Assembly (NCBI GenBank): GCA_902475455.1
Contig: CABRZO010000062.1
Span: 1-11,755, forward strand
Direction of reading: 5' to 3'
From: an uncultured Eubacteriales bacterium
GTDB taxonomy: Bacteria > Bacillota > Clostridia > Oscillospirales > Oscillospiraceae
DNA: 11,755 nucleotides
How positions within the stretch are numbered: the stretch's first letter is position 1; every line of letters starts with the position of its first letter. The translations under genes and the position numbers were made by a program. Below the pieces are notes generated by a model, which ran no database searches, was not told the origin of the DNA, and saw only the letters and a list, made by a program, of their open reading frames with translations. Positions 1 to 6,425 of the stretch are shown piece after piece.

Positions 1-1305
1 ATGAAAGAAGTCTATCTGGTAAACTGCTGCCGGACCGCCGTGGGCAAGTTCCAGGGCTCCCTGGCCAACGTGCCCGCCCCCACCCTGGGCGGCATTGTCA
101 TTAAGGAGGCCCTGAAGCGCGCCGGCCTGGCTCCCGAGAACGTGGACGAGGTCATGTTCGGCTGCATCCTGACCGGCGGCCTGGGCCAGAACCCCGCCCG
201 TCAGGCCTGCCTGAACGCCGGCATCCCCTATTCCGTCCCCGCCTACACCGTGGGCATGGTGTGCGGCTCCGGCATGAAGAGCGTCATTGAGGGCGCCCGG
301 GCCATCATGGCCGGCGAGGCCGACGTCATCGTGGCCGGCGGCCAGGAGAACATGACCGCCGCTCCCTATTCCGTCCCCACCGCCCGGGGCGGCGCCCGTA
401 TGTTCAACACCCAGATGGTGGACACCATGGTGAACGACGGCCTGTGGGACGCCTTCCACAACTACCACATGGGTACCACCGCTGAGAACATCTGCGACCT
501 GTGGGGCATCACCCGGGAGGACCTGGACAAGTTCGCCGCCTCCTCCCAGGCCAAGACCGCCGCTGCCCAGGCCGCCGGCAAGTTTGACGACGAGATCGTT
601 CCTGTCCCCGTGAAGGTGAAGAAGGAGACCGTGGAGTTCAAGGTGGACGAGTTCCCCCGTGCCTCCACCACCTTTGAGAGCCTGTCCAAGCTGAAGGGCG
701 CCTTCCCCGTGGGCCCCGAGAGCGCCGAGATCCAGGAGCAGGGCCGCAAGATTGCCGCCGGCGACGTCAACGCCGAGGGCCCCATCACCCTGACCTTTCA
801 GCCCAAGGCCATTAAGGGCCCCGCCGCCGACGCCGGCACCAAGCGGGTCACCGCTGGCAACGCCTCCGGCATCAACGACGGCGCCGCCGCCATCATCCTG
901 GCCTCCGGCGAGGCTGTGGAGAAGTACGGCCTGAAGCCCATGGCCAAGCTGGTCTCCTACGGCCAGGGCGGCGTGGATCCCAAGATCATGGGCGTGGGCC
1001 CGGTGCCCGCCAGCCGTGAGGCCCTCAAAAAGGCCGGCCTGACCATCAAGGACATCGACCTGGTGGAGGCCAACGAGGCCTTTGCCGCCCAGTCCATCGC
1101 CGTGGCCCGGGAGCTGGAGTTCGATATGGACAAGGTCAACGTCAACGGCGGCGCCATCTCCATCGGCCACCCGGTGGGCGCCTCCGGTGCCCGGATCATC
1201 GTCACCCTGATCCACGAGATGATGAAGCGGGACAGCAAGTACGGCCTGGCCACCCTGTGCATCGGCGGCGGCATGGGCGTCGCCACCATCTGGGAGAAGT
1301 GCTGA
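1..1305 (+). CDS. Thiolase (acetyl-CoA C-acetyltransferase)
   Basis: A cytoplasmic thiolase of 434 residues that condenses two acetyl-CoA to acetoacetyl-CoA or runs the reverse thiolysis. The acylated cysteine is Cys88 in VCGSGMKS, Asn358 lies in NEAFAAQ, His390 in GHPVGASGARI and the second catalytic cysteine is Cys420 in CIGGGMGVA. All four motifs of the biosynthetic thiolase family are therefore present. Family members are usually about 390 residues. Here the distance from the first cysteine to the Asn, His and second Cys is about 43 residues longer than in the Zoogloea enzyme, because of an inserted segment at about residues 236-279, just before the VTAGNASGINDGAAA motif. The window opens exactly on the ATG, and the N-terminus (MKEVYLVNCCRTAVGKF) looks complete. 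Codons strongly favour C or G in third position, suggesting high expression. It lies 19 bases ahead of the CoA-transferase genes, so it is probably cotranscribed with them. Substrate chain length is not settled by the sequence. Confidence 0.95.
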   Translation: MKEVYLVNCCRTAVGKFQGSLANVPAPTLGGIVIKEALKRAGLAPENVDEVMFGCILTGGLGQNPARQACLNAGIPYSVPAYTVGMVCGSGMKSVIEGARAIMAGEADVIVAGGQENMTAAPYSVPTARGGARMFNTQMVDTMVNDGLWDAFHNYHMGTTAENICDLWGITREDLDKFAASSQAKTAAAQAAGKFDDEIVPVPVKVKKETVEFKVDEFPRASTTFESLSKLKGAFPVGPESAEIQEQGRKIAAGDVNAEGPITLTFQPKAIKGPAADAGTKRVTAGNASGINDGAAAIILASGEAVEKYGLKPMAKLVSYGQGGVDPKIMGVGPVPASREALKKAGLTIKDIDLVEANEAFAAQSIAVARELEFDMDKVNVNGGAISIGHPVGASGARIIVTLIHEMMKRDSKYGLATLCIGGGMGVATIWEKC

Positions 1306-1324
1306 ACAATCTGGAGGAAAAGAG

Positions 1325-2026
1325 ATGCCGAAATTGTTGACCTTGGAAGAGGCCGCCGATCTGATCCATGACGGCGACACCGTCATGGTGGGCGGCTTCA
1401 TGGGGTGCGGAAACCCCCATGATTTGATTGAAGTCCTGGCCCAGCGGGGCACCAAGGACCTGACGCTGATCTGTAACGACGCCTCCATGCCCGGGGGCCC
1501 CATGGGTGAGGACCACTACGGCGTAGCCAAGCTGGTGCACAACCGCCAGATCAAGCGGCTTATCGCCACCCATGTGGGCCTGAACCCGGAGGTGGCCACC
1601 CAGTCCATGCAGGAGGGCAGCCTGGAGGTAATCCTGGTGCCCCAGGGCTCCATGGCCGAAATGATTCGGGCCGGCGGCGCAGGTTTAGGTGGAATTTTAA
1701 CTCCCACCGGAGTGGGCACTATTGTGGAGGATTCTCCGCTGTGTCTGGGTAAGCAGACTATTCACGGAAAGGACTATCTGATGATGGATGCCCTTCATGC
1801 GGATGTGGCCCTGATTGCCGGGTCCCGGGTTGACCCGGAGGGCAATGTCTGGTATTGGGGCTCCACCAGCAATTTCAACCTGGTGATGGCTACTGCGGCG
1901 GATACGGTGATCGTAGAGGCCGAGGAGATCGTCAACCGGGGCGCCATTGCCCCGGAGGATGTGCGCACCTCCGGCATCTATGTGGACTATGTGGTGAAGG
2001 GGGGCAAAAAACGTGGAACGGTCTGA
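1325..2026 (+). CDS. atoD: Family I CoA-transferase, subunit A (acetoacetate/acyl-CoA type)
   Basis: The CoA-binding alpha subunit (233 residues) of a 3-oxoacid or acetate/acetoacetate CoA-transferase. It moves CoA between an acyl-CoA and acetoacetate or a short fatty acid together with the next gene's product. Residues 16-31 (DGDTVMVGGFMGCGNP) fit the CoA-transferase 1 signature, and the length is normal for separate-subunit enzymes. The ATG is preceded by GGAGG at 1312-1316, eight bases upstream. It sits between a thiolase and the beta subunit, so the operon interconverts acetoacetate, acetoacetyl-CoA and acetyl-CoA. Codon use changes part-way: a patch near 1679-1700 has several A/T-ending codons, unlike the C/G-rich first half. 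The name atoD is by family; butyrate-acetoacetate CoA-transferase (ctfA) is an equally fair label. Confidence 0.93.
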   Translation: MPKLLTLEEAADLIHDGDTVMVGGFMGCGNPHDLIEVLAQRGTKDLTLICNDASMPGGPMGEDHYGVAKLVHNRQIKRLIATHVGLNPEVATQSMQEGSLEVILVPQGSMAEMIRAGGAGLGGILTPTGVGTIVEDSPLCLGKQTIHGKDYLMMDALHADVALIAGSRVDPEGNVWYWGSTSNFNLVMATAADTVIVEAEEIVNRGAIAPEDVRTSGIYVDYVVKGGKKRGTV

Positions 2027-2669
2027 GATGAAAGCCTTTATCGCACGCCGGGTGGCCCAGGAACTCCATGACAGAGATGTGGTCAACCTGGGCATCGGCC
2101 TGCCCACCATGGTGCCCCAGTTCCTGCCGGAGGGAGTCCATGTGACACTCCAGTCGGAGAACGGCATCGTAGGCGCCGCCTCGGTGGATGACTGGAGCCA
2201 TAATCCGCTCCATGTGGTGGATGCCGGCGGCAATCCCTCCGCCGTAGCCCCTGGAGGCTCCTTTATTGATTCCGCCACCTCCTTCGCCATGATCCGGGGC
2301 GGCCATGTGGACGCCACGATCCTGGGTGGCCTGGAGGTAGACCAGGAGGGGTCCCTGTCCAACTGGATCATCCCCGGCAAAAAAATGCCGGGCATGGGCG
2401 GTGCCATGGACTTGCTGGTGGGTGCCAAATATGTTATTGTAGCCATGGAGCATACCGCCAAAGGTAAGCCCAAGATTTTGAAAAAATGTCGTCTGCCTTA
2501 TACTGCAGTGAAATGCGTCAACAAGATCATCACAGAGATGTGCGTTCTGGAGGTAACGGAGCAGGGACTGCTGCTGACGGAGTACAACCCGGAATACACG
2601 CTGGATCAGATTCGTGAAGCCACCGAAGCGGAGCTGATGGTCAGTCCTGATCTGAAGAGCATGTGTTAA
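2013..2669 (+). CDS. atoA: Family I CoA-transferase, subunit B (catalytic glutamate subunit)
   Basis: The catalytic beta subunit (218 residues) of the same CoA-transferase. LQSENGIVGA at residues 46-55 matches the CoA-transferase 2 signature, and Glu49 is the residue that forms the glutamyl-CoA thioester intermediate in this family. The start is a GTG at 2013 that overlaps the end of the alpha-subunit gene by 14 bases. The purine run AAGGGGGG ends about nine bases before it and fits a ribosome binding site. A start at the ATG at 2028 is possible, but its nearest upstream bases lack a good site. The overlap indicates translational coupling and a balanced heteromer. The downstream hairpin at 2689-2726 ends the operon. 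Substrate preference cannot be read from sequence. Confidence 0.93.
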   Translation: MERSEMKAFIARRVAQELHDRDVVNLGIGLPTMVPQFLPEGVHVTLQSENGIVGAASVDDWSHNPLHVVDAGGNPSAVAPGGSFIDSATSFAMIRGGHVDATILGGLEVDQEGSLSNWIIPGKKMPGMGGAMDLLVGAKYVIVAMEHTAKGKPKILKKCRLPYTAVKCVNKIITEMCVLEVTEQGLLLTEYNPEYTLDQIREATEAELMVSPDLKSMC

Positions 2670-2688
2670 TCACTTCGGAATAAGCAAA

Positions 2689-2726
2689 AAAAGGCACATA
2701 CAGGTCCCTGCCTGTATGTGCCTTTT
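2689..2726 (+). terminator. Hairpin terminator after the thiolase/CoA-transferase operon
   Basis: A perfect 16-bp stem pairs AAAAGGCACATACAGG (2689-2704) with CCTGTATGTGCCTTTT (2711-2726) around a six-base loop. The right arm ends in four T and the left arm begins in an A run, so it could act in both directions. It lies 19 bases after the subunit B stop and separates this operon from the TetR gene. Confidence 0.85.
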
Positions 2727-2783
2727 GGTATAGAAAGATACAGCCGCGCTGGGGCGGGCTGGGAAGGGAAGATACCGTTTGCC

Positions 2784-3350
2784 ATGACGAGAAAAGAGCT
2801 CAATCGCCTGCGCACCATCGGGGATATTGAAGCGGGCTTCCTACGCATTTATGAAAAGACTGGAATTGACGGAATGAGTGTGGCCTCCATATGCCAGGAG
2901 AGCCATGTGTCCCGGTCTACCTTTTACCTCTATTTTGAAGACAAGTACGCAGTGCTCCAGCAGGTGGAAGACCGGTTGCTGGGCAAGCTGTGGGAGTATT
3001 GCGGCAATCTGCCGGATCTGTTGATGAAAGGCCAGGGGTCTGCCAATGCCCGGCTGACGGTCCGGCACATCAGGGAAAATATTGACTGGTATCGTGCGCT
3101 GCTGGGCAACAAAGGCGATCCCATGTTTGTCTACCGGTGGAAACGGGATATTGACAAAAGCCTGCGGAAAAAGTTGATGCAGCGCAATGTATCCGAAGAG
3201 GACGCCATTATTCAGGGGGTCATCTTTGCCTCCTCTTTGATCGGGTTGTATACTTACATTATTTTTGAAAATCCTGAGATTTCGGAGGAAAAGCTGGTGA
3301 ATTATATGGATCTGCTGCTGGATCGGATTTTGCTGCATTGGGATCTGTGA
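2784..3350 (+). CDS. TetR/AcrR-family transcriptional regulator
   Basis: A DNA-binding repressor-like protein of 188 residues. The N-terminal helix-turn-helix spans about residues 12-55, with SVASICQESHVSRSTFYLYFEDK matching the TetR signature, and a helical ligand-binding C-terminal domain follows. I chose the ATG at 2784, which has a purine-rich stretch (GGGAAGGGAAGA, 2761-2772) upstream. The longer in-frame start at 2718 falls inside the terminator stem of the preceding operon and adds residues that do not fit the family. No clear promoter was found between that terminator and the gene. The next gene, a C-C hydrolase, has a near-palindrome at 3376-3394 over its likely promoter, so this regulator probably controls that gene. 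The ligand is unknown; a phenolic substrate or product of the hydrolase is a reasonable guess. Confidence 0.88.
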   Translation: MTRKELNRLRTIGDIEAGFLRIYEKTGIDGMSVASICQESHVSRSTFYLYFEDKYAVLQQVEDRLLGKLWEYCGNLPDLLMKGQGSANARLTVRHIRENIDWYRALLGNKGDPMFVYRWKRDIDKSLRKKLMQRNVSEEDAIIQGVIFASSLIGLYTYIIFENPEISEEKLVNYMDLLLDRILLHWDL

Positions 3351-3362
3351 ATCATTTTCACC

Positions 3363-3392
3363 TTGTTATTGTCATACATTTTTAGCTAAAAT
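3363..3392 (+). promoter_or_regulatory. Candidate sigma-A promoter for the PhlG-like hydrolase gene
   Basis: TTGTTA (3363-3368) and TAAAAT (3387-3392) are separated by 18 bases and lie 13 bases after the TetR stop codon. This is a fair match to the housekeeping promoter pattern. Transcription would begin near 3400 and leave a leader of about 100 bases before the hydrolase start at 3504. Confidence 0.45.
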
Positions 3393-3394
3393 GT
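3376..3394. promoter_or_regulatory. Candidate TetR operator (inverted repeat)
   Basis: ACATTTT and AAAATGT form perfect 7-bp arms around a five-base centre (TAGCT). The right arm covers the candidate -10 box at 3387-3392. A palindrome of this length next to a TetR gene, over the promoter of the following gene, is the usual arrangement for a local repressor site. The assignment to this TetR protein is inference. Confidence 0.5.
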
Positions 3395-3414
3395 CTAATT
3401 ATTCTCCGGTTTTC

Positions 3415-3446
3415 AACGGGTGTGCTGTATCCAGTACACCCGTTTT
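3415..3446 (+). terminator. Hairpin between the TetR gene and the hydrolase (terminator or leader attenuator)
   Basis: AACGGGTGTGCTG (3415-3427) pairs with CAGTACACCCGTT (3432-3444) across a TATC loop, giving 13 bp with one G-U pair, followed by a short T run (3443-3446). It may end TetR transcription weakly. Because it lies downstream of the candidate hydrolase promoter, it would also be part of the hydrolase leader RNA. Confidence 0.5.
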
Positions 3447-3503
3447 GCTATGCTTTGTTCAACAGAGAACGGCAAGACAAAACCGAGAAGGAGGAACCCT
3501 GTA

Positions 3504-4307
3504 ATGAGCCAAAGACCTGTGTTGAAACCGGAGGAGCGGGCACTGTCCTATGCCAAGTATTATGATTTGCCCATCACTCCGATCCCTGCGGAAAAGCTGG
3601 CTATTCTGGAGGCCGGCCCCATGGACCCCAAGGACGCTCTGCCCATTGAGCGCCGCAACGACCTGTTTCTGCCGGGCTATTTGCCTGGGGAGATCGGCTA
3701 TTGCGTGATGCCCAACGGCACCGCGTTTCTGGCCAACCGGACGGAAATGCCCGGCGTTACCCCCGAGATGTTCGAGTGGTGGTTTGCCTGGCACGGTCTG
3801 AACGACATGCGTTATCGCATCTGGGACCCGGAGGATCATTTTTATGCCCGCCAGCAGATGCCGGAGAAGGTGCTGGACCCCAGTGTTCCCATGCGGGAAA
3901 AGACCTGGGGCACCGTCCACGATGTGCTGGAGGACATCGGGGCCGGTCCGGATCGGCTGATTCTGGAGTTCCAGTATCCCCATGTGCTGGGCTATGACGA
4001 GGAGAAGGTGGGCACCCCGGCCTGCGCCACCATGATGTGCGCCAACGGTCACGGCCCCACCCCCGGCGAGGGTGTGGCTGCCATTATGACTCACATGGTT
4101 CGGGAAATCGAGGGCGGCATCGAGCTGCGCAGCCGATTCTGGATCGGCTACGGCCTGGTGGACGGTCAGGTGGTCAAACTGCTGCCCGACGGAGTGAAGG
4201 TGCCTGAGGTGGTGCCCCAGGGCCTGTTTGCCCACAACCTGAAGGAGTTCGGCCATTTGGCTGCCATTCTGCCCAGCCTGTATGCGGAAGAGAAGGACAA
4301 CTGGTAA
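3504..4307 (+). CDS. PhlG/phloretin-hydrolase-family C-C hydrolase (DAPG hydrolase domain)
   Basis: A zinc-dependent carbon-carbon hydrolase of 267 residues. PhlG removes an acetyl group from 2,4-diacetylphloroglucinol, and the related phloretin hydrolase of gut Eubacterium splits phloretin to phloroglucinol and a phenylpropionate. The family shows in WWFAWHGLNDMRYRIWDPEDH (residues 92-112, first part) and in AHNLKEFGHLAAILPSLY near the end. By comparison with the metal site I recall for PhlG (two His and two Glu), likely zinc ligands are His97, Glu132 (Glu155 is less likely), His244 and Glu248; His244 and Glu248 keep the HxxxE spacing. The ATG at 3504 has an excellent AGAAGGAGG site nine bases upstream. 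A longer in-frame start at 3420 lies inside a hairpin and was set aside. It follows a TetR gene and precedes a small membrane protein gene by 27 bases. The family is firm; the substrate is not known, and other beta-diketones or acylphenols are possible. Confidence 0.85.
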   Translation: MSQRPVLKPEERALSYAKYYDLPITPIPAEKLAILEAGPMDPKDALPIERRNDLFLPGYLPGEIGYCVMPNGTAFLANRTEMPGVTPEMFEWWFAWHGLNDMRYRIWDPEDHFYARQQMPEKVLDPSVPMREKTWGTVHDVLEDIGAGPDRLILEFQYPHVLGYDEEKVGTPACATMMCANGHGPTPGEGVAAIMTHMVREIEGGIELRSRFWIGYGLVDGQVVKLLPDGVKVPEVVPQGLFAHNLKEFGHLAAILPSLYAEEKDNW

Positions 4308-4334
4308 ACCGGTTGCATATAAGGAGAGATTACG

Positions 4335-4790
4335 ATGTGCAAAAAGAGCAGTTTCCCCGTGATTTTCAACGTATTCCTGGCCTTTTTTATTACTTTGACG
4401 GTAACAATTTTCATGCTGGCCGTCCAGAACACCCTGACTCCCTTGAATCTGCTGGTCAACATGATCTATGGGTTCTGCCTCAATATGGTGTTGGAGACTT
4501 TGATTGACTTGCCTGGTTTCGGTAATCTGTTCCTGAAGCTCTTCCATCTGAAGTTTGAGAGCGTTCTGGGCTACTTTGTCCGTACCTTCTTCATTGTGGT
4601 CCTGTTGGTGGTTCTCATGAGCGTGATCCTGATGTTCTGCGAGTTTGGCTATATGCTGCCGCCGGCAGTGTTCCTGGCCACCTGGATCACCAAGGTGCCC
4701 GCCATCTTCCTGGTGGCCTACATCACCGCTCTGATCGTCATTGCCCCCAGCATGAAGGTCACCGCCGCCCTGTGCACCAAGGAAGGCTGA
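4335..4790 (+). CDS. Small four-helix membrane protein, function unknown
   Basis: An integral membrane protein of 151 residues with no function I can name. Hydrophobic segments lie at about residues 8-30, 38-55, 78-102 and 108-138, consistent with four membrane spans. The last segment (WITKVPAIFLVAYITALIVIAP, first part) has a spacing of Trp, Pro, Ala and Pro that faintly recalls DUF2798 proteins, but this is not a firm match. The ATG at 4335 has AAGGAGA seven bases upstream. It lies 27 bases after the PhlG-like hydrolase with no terminator between them, and a hairpin follows it, so the two genes are probably cotranscribed. Context suggests a role in uptake or export of the hydrolase substrate or product, but no transporter family is recognised. 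A separate overlapping frame at 4313-4507 lacks these features and is not a gene. Confidence 0.8.
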   Translation: MCKKSSFPVIFNVFLAFFITLTVTIFMLAVQNTLTPLNLLVNMIYGFCLNMVLETLIDLPGFGNLFLKLFHLKFESVLGYFVRTFFIVVLLVVLMSVILMFCEFGYMLPPAVFLATWITKVPAIFLVAYITALIVIAPSMKVTAALCTKEG

Positions 4791-4813
4791 ACAAACAACA
4801 ATCCAACTGCTTT

Positions 4814-4845
4814 AATGGGGTTCCTGCCGGACAGGAACCCCATTT
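4814..4845 (+). terminator. Terminator of the hydrolase/membrane-protein operon
   Basis: AATGGGGTTCCTG (4814-4826) pairs perfectly with CAGGAACCCCATT (4832-4844) around a five-base loop, giving a 13-bp stem followed by TTTCC. It starts 24 bases after the stop of the small membrane protein gene. Confidence 0.75.
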
Positions 4846-4860
4846 CCGTTTACACAAATA

Positions 4861-4902
4861 GACAGGGCGGCAGCCCGGTACACAATAGGCTGCCGCCCTG
4901 TC
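4861..4902 (-). terminator. Hairpin terminator of the permease transcript
   Basis: GACAGGGCGGCAGCC (4861-4875) and GGCTGCCGCCCTGTC (4888-4902) form a perfect 15-bp stem with a 12-base loop. On the - strand it comes 48 bases after the permease stop and is followed by TATTTGTG, which is only moderately T-rich. It probably ends the deiminase/permease transcript and, with the hairpin at 4814-4845, insulates the two convergent operons. Confidence 0.65.
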
Positions 4903-4950
4903 ATCACAGGGAATCTAGAAGAGAAGCACGCAGATTAGATTATAATAGAT

Positions 4951-6321
4951 CTATTGACTCTGAGCAGATTTCCGGCGTTTGGCACCCGTAGCAGCGATGA
5001 TTTCCTGGATGATCAGAGAGACCACAATGCCGGCGCAGAGGGGCAGCTTGGTGCCCAGTTCCTCGGGGGAGGTGTTGAAGGGGATTACGGTGAAAGCCAG
5101 AGAGATGATGATCAGGATCATGGGGATATAGCACATCAGCTTCAGTAGCACTGGGCCGCCGCTGACCCGGAAGGGACGCTCCCGGTCGGGGTCGATCCGC
5201 CGCAGCTTCAGGAAGGCGGGGAACATGGGGACATAGGCGATCATCAGAGTAAAGACGCCTACGCCGAAGAAGCTCCAGAATACATCCTGATTGGGCAGGA
5301 AGGGGGCGATGATTACCATCACCGAGGCAATGACACCGTTGAGAATATTGGATTTAGAGGGGACTCCATTGGCGTCGGTGGCAGCAAAGAGCCGAGGCAT
5401 ATCCTGGTTTTCCGCGGCGTATTTGGCCACATAGAGGGAGCCATAGGCCCAGGATACCAGATTAGCCAGGAAGGTGAACATGATCATCACGCCCACCACC
5501 GGGATCAGCACATTGTTGCCCGCCAGATACACCAAGCTGTCCAGCAGACCAGAGGAGGTGCTCAGTTCACTGACAGGGATGGCCACGCCGATACCGAAGG
5601 AGGCAAACATATAAAACAGCGCGATGATGACGCCGCCCAGCAGCAGGGCCTGGGGGATCTGGCGCTTGGGATTGTCCATATCCGAGGCCAGGGTGGTGAC
5701 GATTTCAAAGCCCACAAAGTTATAGATAATGATGGAGACAAAGGACAGACCCTGCAGATCCAGGGAAGGAAACAGGGAACGGAAGGTAAACTCGGTGGCC
5801 ATGCCCCGGGTGGCGGCCACATAAATGCCCAGACCGCCCACCAGCAGCATAATAAATACCTTGAAAATGGCTGCCAGGTTGATGAGCCATTTGCTTTCAC
5901 TGATTTTGCTGCGGCCCATCAGAATGACCACCCAGATAAAGACCAGCTGGATGATAATTTGAACGGCTACATGGGGAGTCCAACCGGTGATCTGAAGCAG
6001 TGTGTCATTGAAGAGCACCGCCAAAGAGGCAATCCACAGAGCCACGTTGATCCAGTAGTTCCATGCAATACGGCTGCCCCATTTGTTACCGTAGGCCATG
6101 CGGATCCAGTCATAAATTCCGCCTTCCCCCATATAGGTGGTGCCCAGCTCCGCGCTGATGAGACCATAGGGGACGAAAAACAGGATCAGCATGGAAATCC
6201 ACCAGAAATATTGGGAGTTGCCCACGGCTGCGGCAGGGGCGGCGGATTCCACTGTCAGAATGATACACACGGAGGCCAGCACCGCATCAAATAGTCGGAA
6301 TTTTTTTGGTTTGGAAGACAT
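4951..6321 (-). CDS. APC-superfamily amino acid/polyamine permease (putative agmatine/putrescine exchanger)
   Basis: A cytoplasmic-membrane transporter of 456 residues in the amino acid-polyamine-organocation superfamily, with about twelve hydrophobic segments. The N-terminal part (FRLFDAVLASVCIILTVESA) and the segment around NFVGFEIVTTLASDMDNPKRQIPQAL (core GFEIVTTLASDMDNPKRQIP) match the family pattern of a GFE-containing helix 6 followed by a basic loop. I place the start at the ATG at 6321, which has AAAGGAG eight bases upstream. An in-frame GTG at 6330 overlaps that site and cannot be the start. The gene follows agmatine deiminase on the same strand after 104 bases. In characterised agmatine deiminase operons a permease of this kind (AguD) exchanges agmatine for putrescine, so that role is likely here, though substrates cannot be read from the sequence. 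The product has a basic tail ending KRRKSAQSQ. Confidence 0.88.
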   Translation of the reverse strand: MSSKPKKFRLFDAVLASVCIILTVESAAPAAAVGNSQYFWWISMLILFFVPYGLISAELGTTYMGEGGIYDWIRMAYGNKWGSRIAWNYWINVALWIASLAVLFNDTLLQITGWTPHVAVQIIIQLVFIWVVILMGRSKISESKWLINLAAIFKVFIMLLVGGLGIYVAATRGMATEFTFRSLFPSLDLQGLSFVSIIIYNFVGFEIVTTLASDMDNPKRQIPQALLLGGVIIALFYMFASFGIGVAIPVSELSTSSGLLDSLVYLAGNNVLIPVVGVMIMFTFLANLVSWAYGSLYVAKYAAENQDMPRLFAATDANGVPSKSNILNGVIASVMVIIAPFLPNQDVFWSFFGVGVFTLMIAYVPMFPAFLKLRRIDPDRERPFRVSGGPVLLKLMCYIPMILIIISLAFTVIPFNTSPEELGTKLPLCAGIVVSLIIQEIIAATGAKRRKSAQSQ

Positions 6322-6374
6322 GAAATGCACTCCTTTCAGTTCAAATAAGAAGGGGAGAGCAATGGGAAAGGGAA

Positions 6375-6413
6375 CCGGGCCAGCTCCCGGGAAAACCAGG
6401 GATGCCGGCCCGG
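6375..6413 (-). terminator. Intercistronic hairpin between agmatine deiminase and permease
   Basis: On the - strand CCGGGCCGGC and GCTGGCCCGG pair (10 bp, one G-U). Inside them TCCC-T-GG and CC-C-GGGA extend the stem around a TTTT loop, leaving one bulge and one mismatch. No T run follows. It may partly terminate, stabilise the upstream mRNA or tune permease expression rather than end transcription outright. Confidence 0.45.
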
Positions 6414-6425
6414 AACGGTGATAGC

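Noticed and set aside
1697..2473. Long open frames on the - strand opposite the CoA-transferase genes
   Set aside because: No ribosome binding site or domain was seen, and the + strand genes carry both CoA-transferase signatures.
2718..2783. A 22-residue N-terminal extension of the TetR protein
   Set aside because: The start would lie inside the right arm of the preceding terminator, and the extension does not resemble TetR N-termini; the ATG at 2784 fits better.
3420..3503. A 28-residue N-terminal extension of the PhlG-like hydrolase
   Set aside because: The start lies in a hairpin, while the ATG at 3504 has a near-perfect ribosome binding site.
3459..4547. A 362-codon open frame on the - strand opposite the PhlG-like gene
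   Set aside because: The product is rich in His and Gln, has no domain, and spans two real genes and the gap between them.
4944..4955. Palindrome AATAGATCTATT at the permease stop codon
   Set aside because: It is short, overlaps the stop codon, and sits far from any start or promoter, so it is probably chance.
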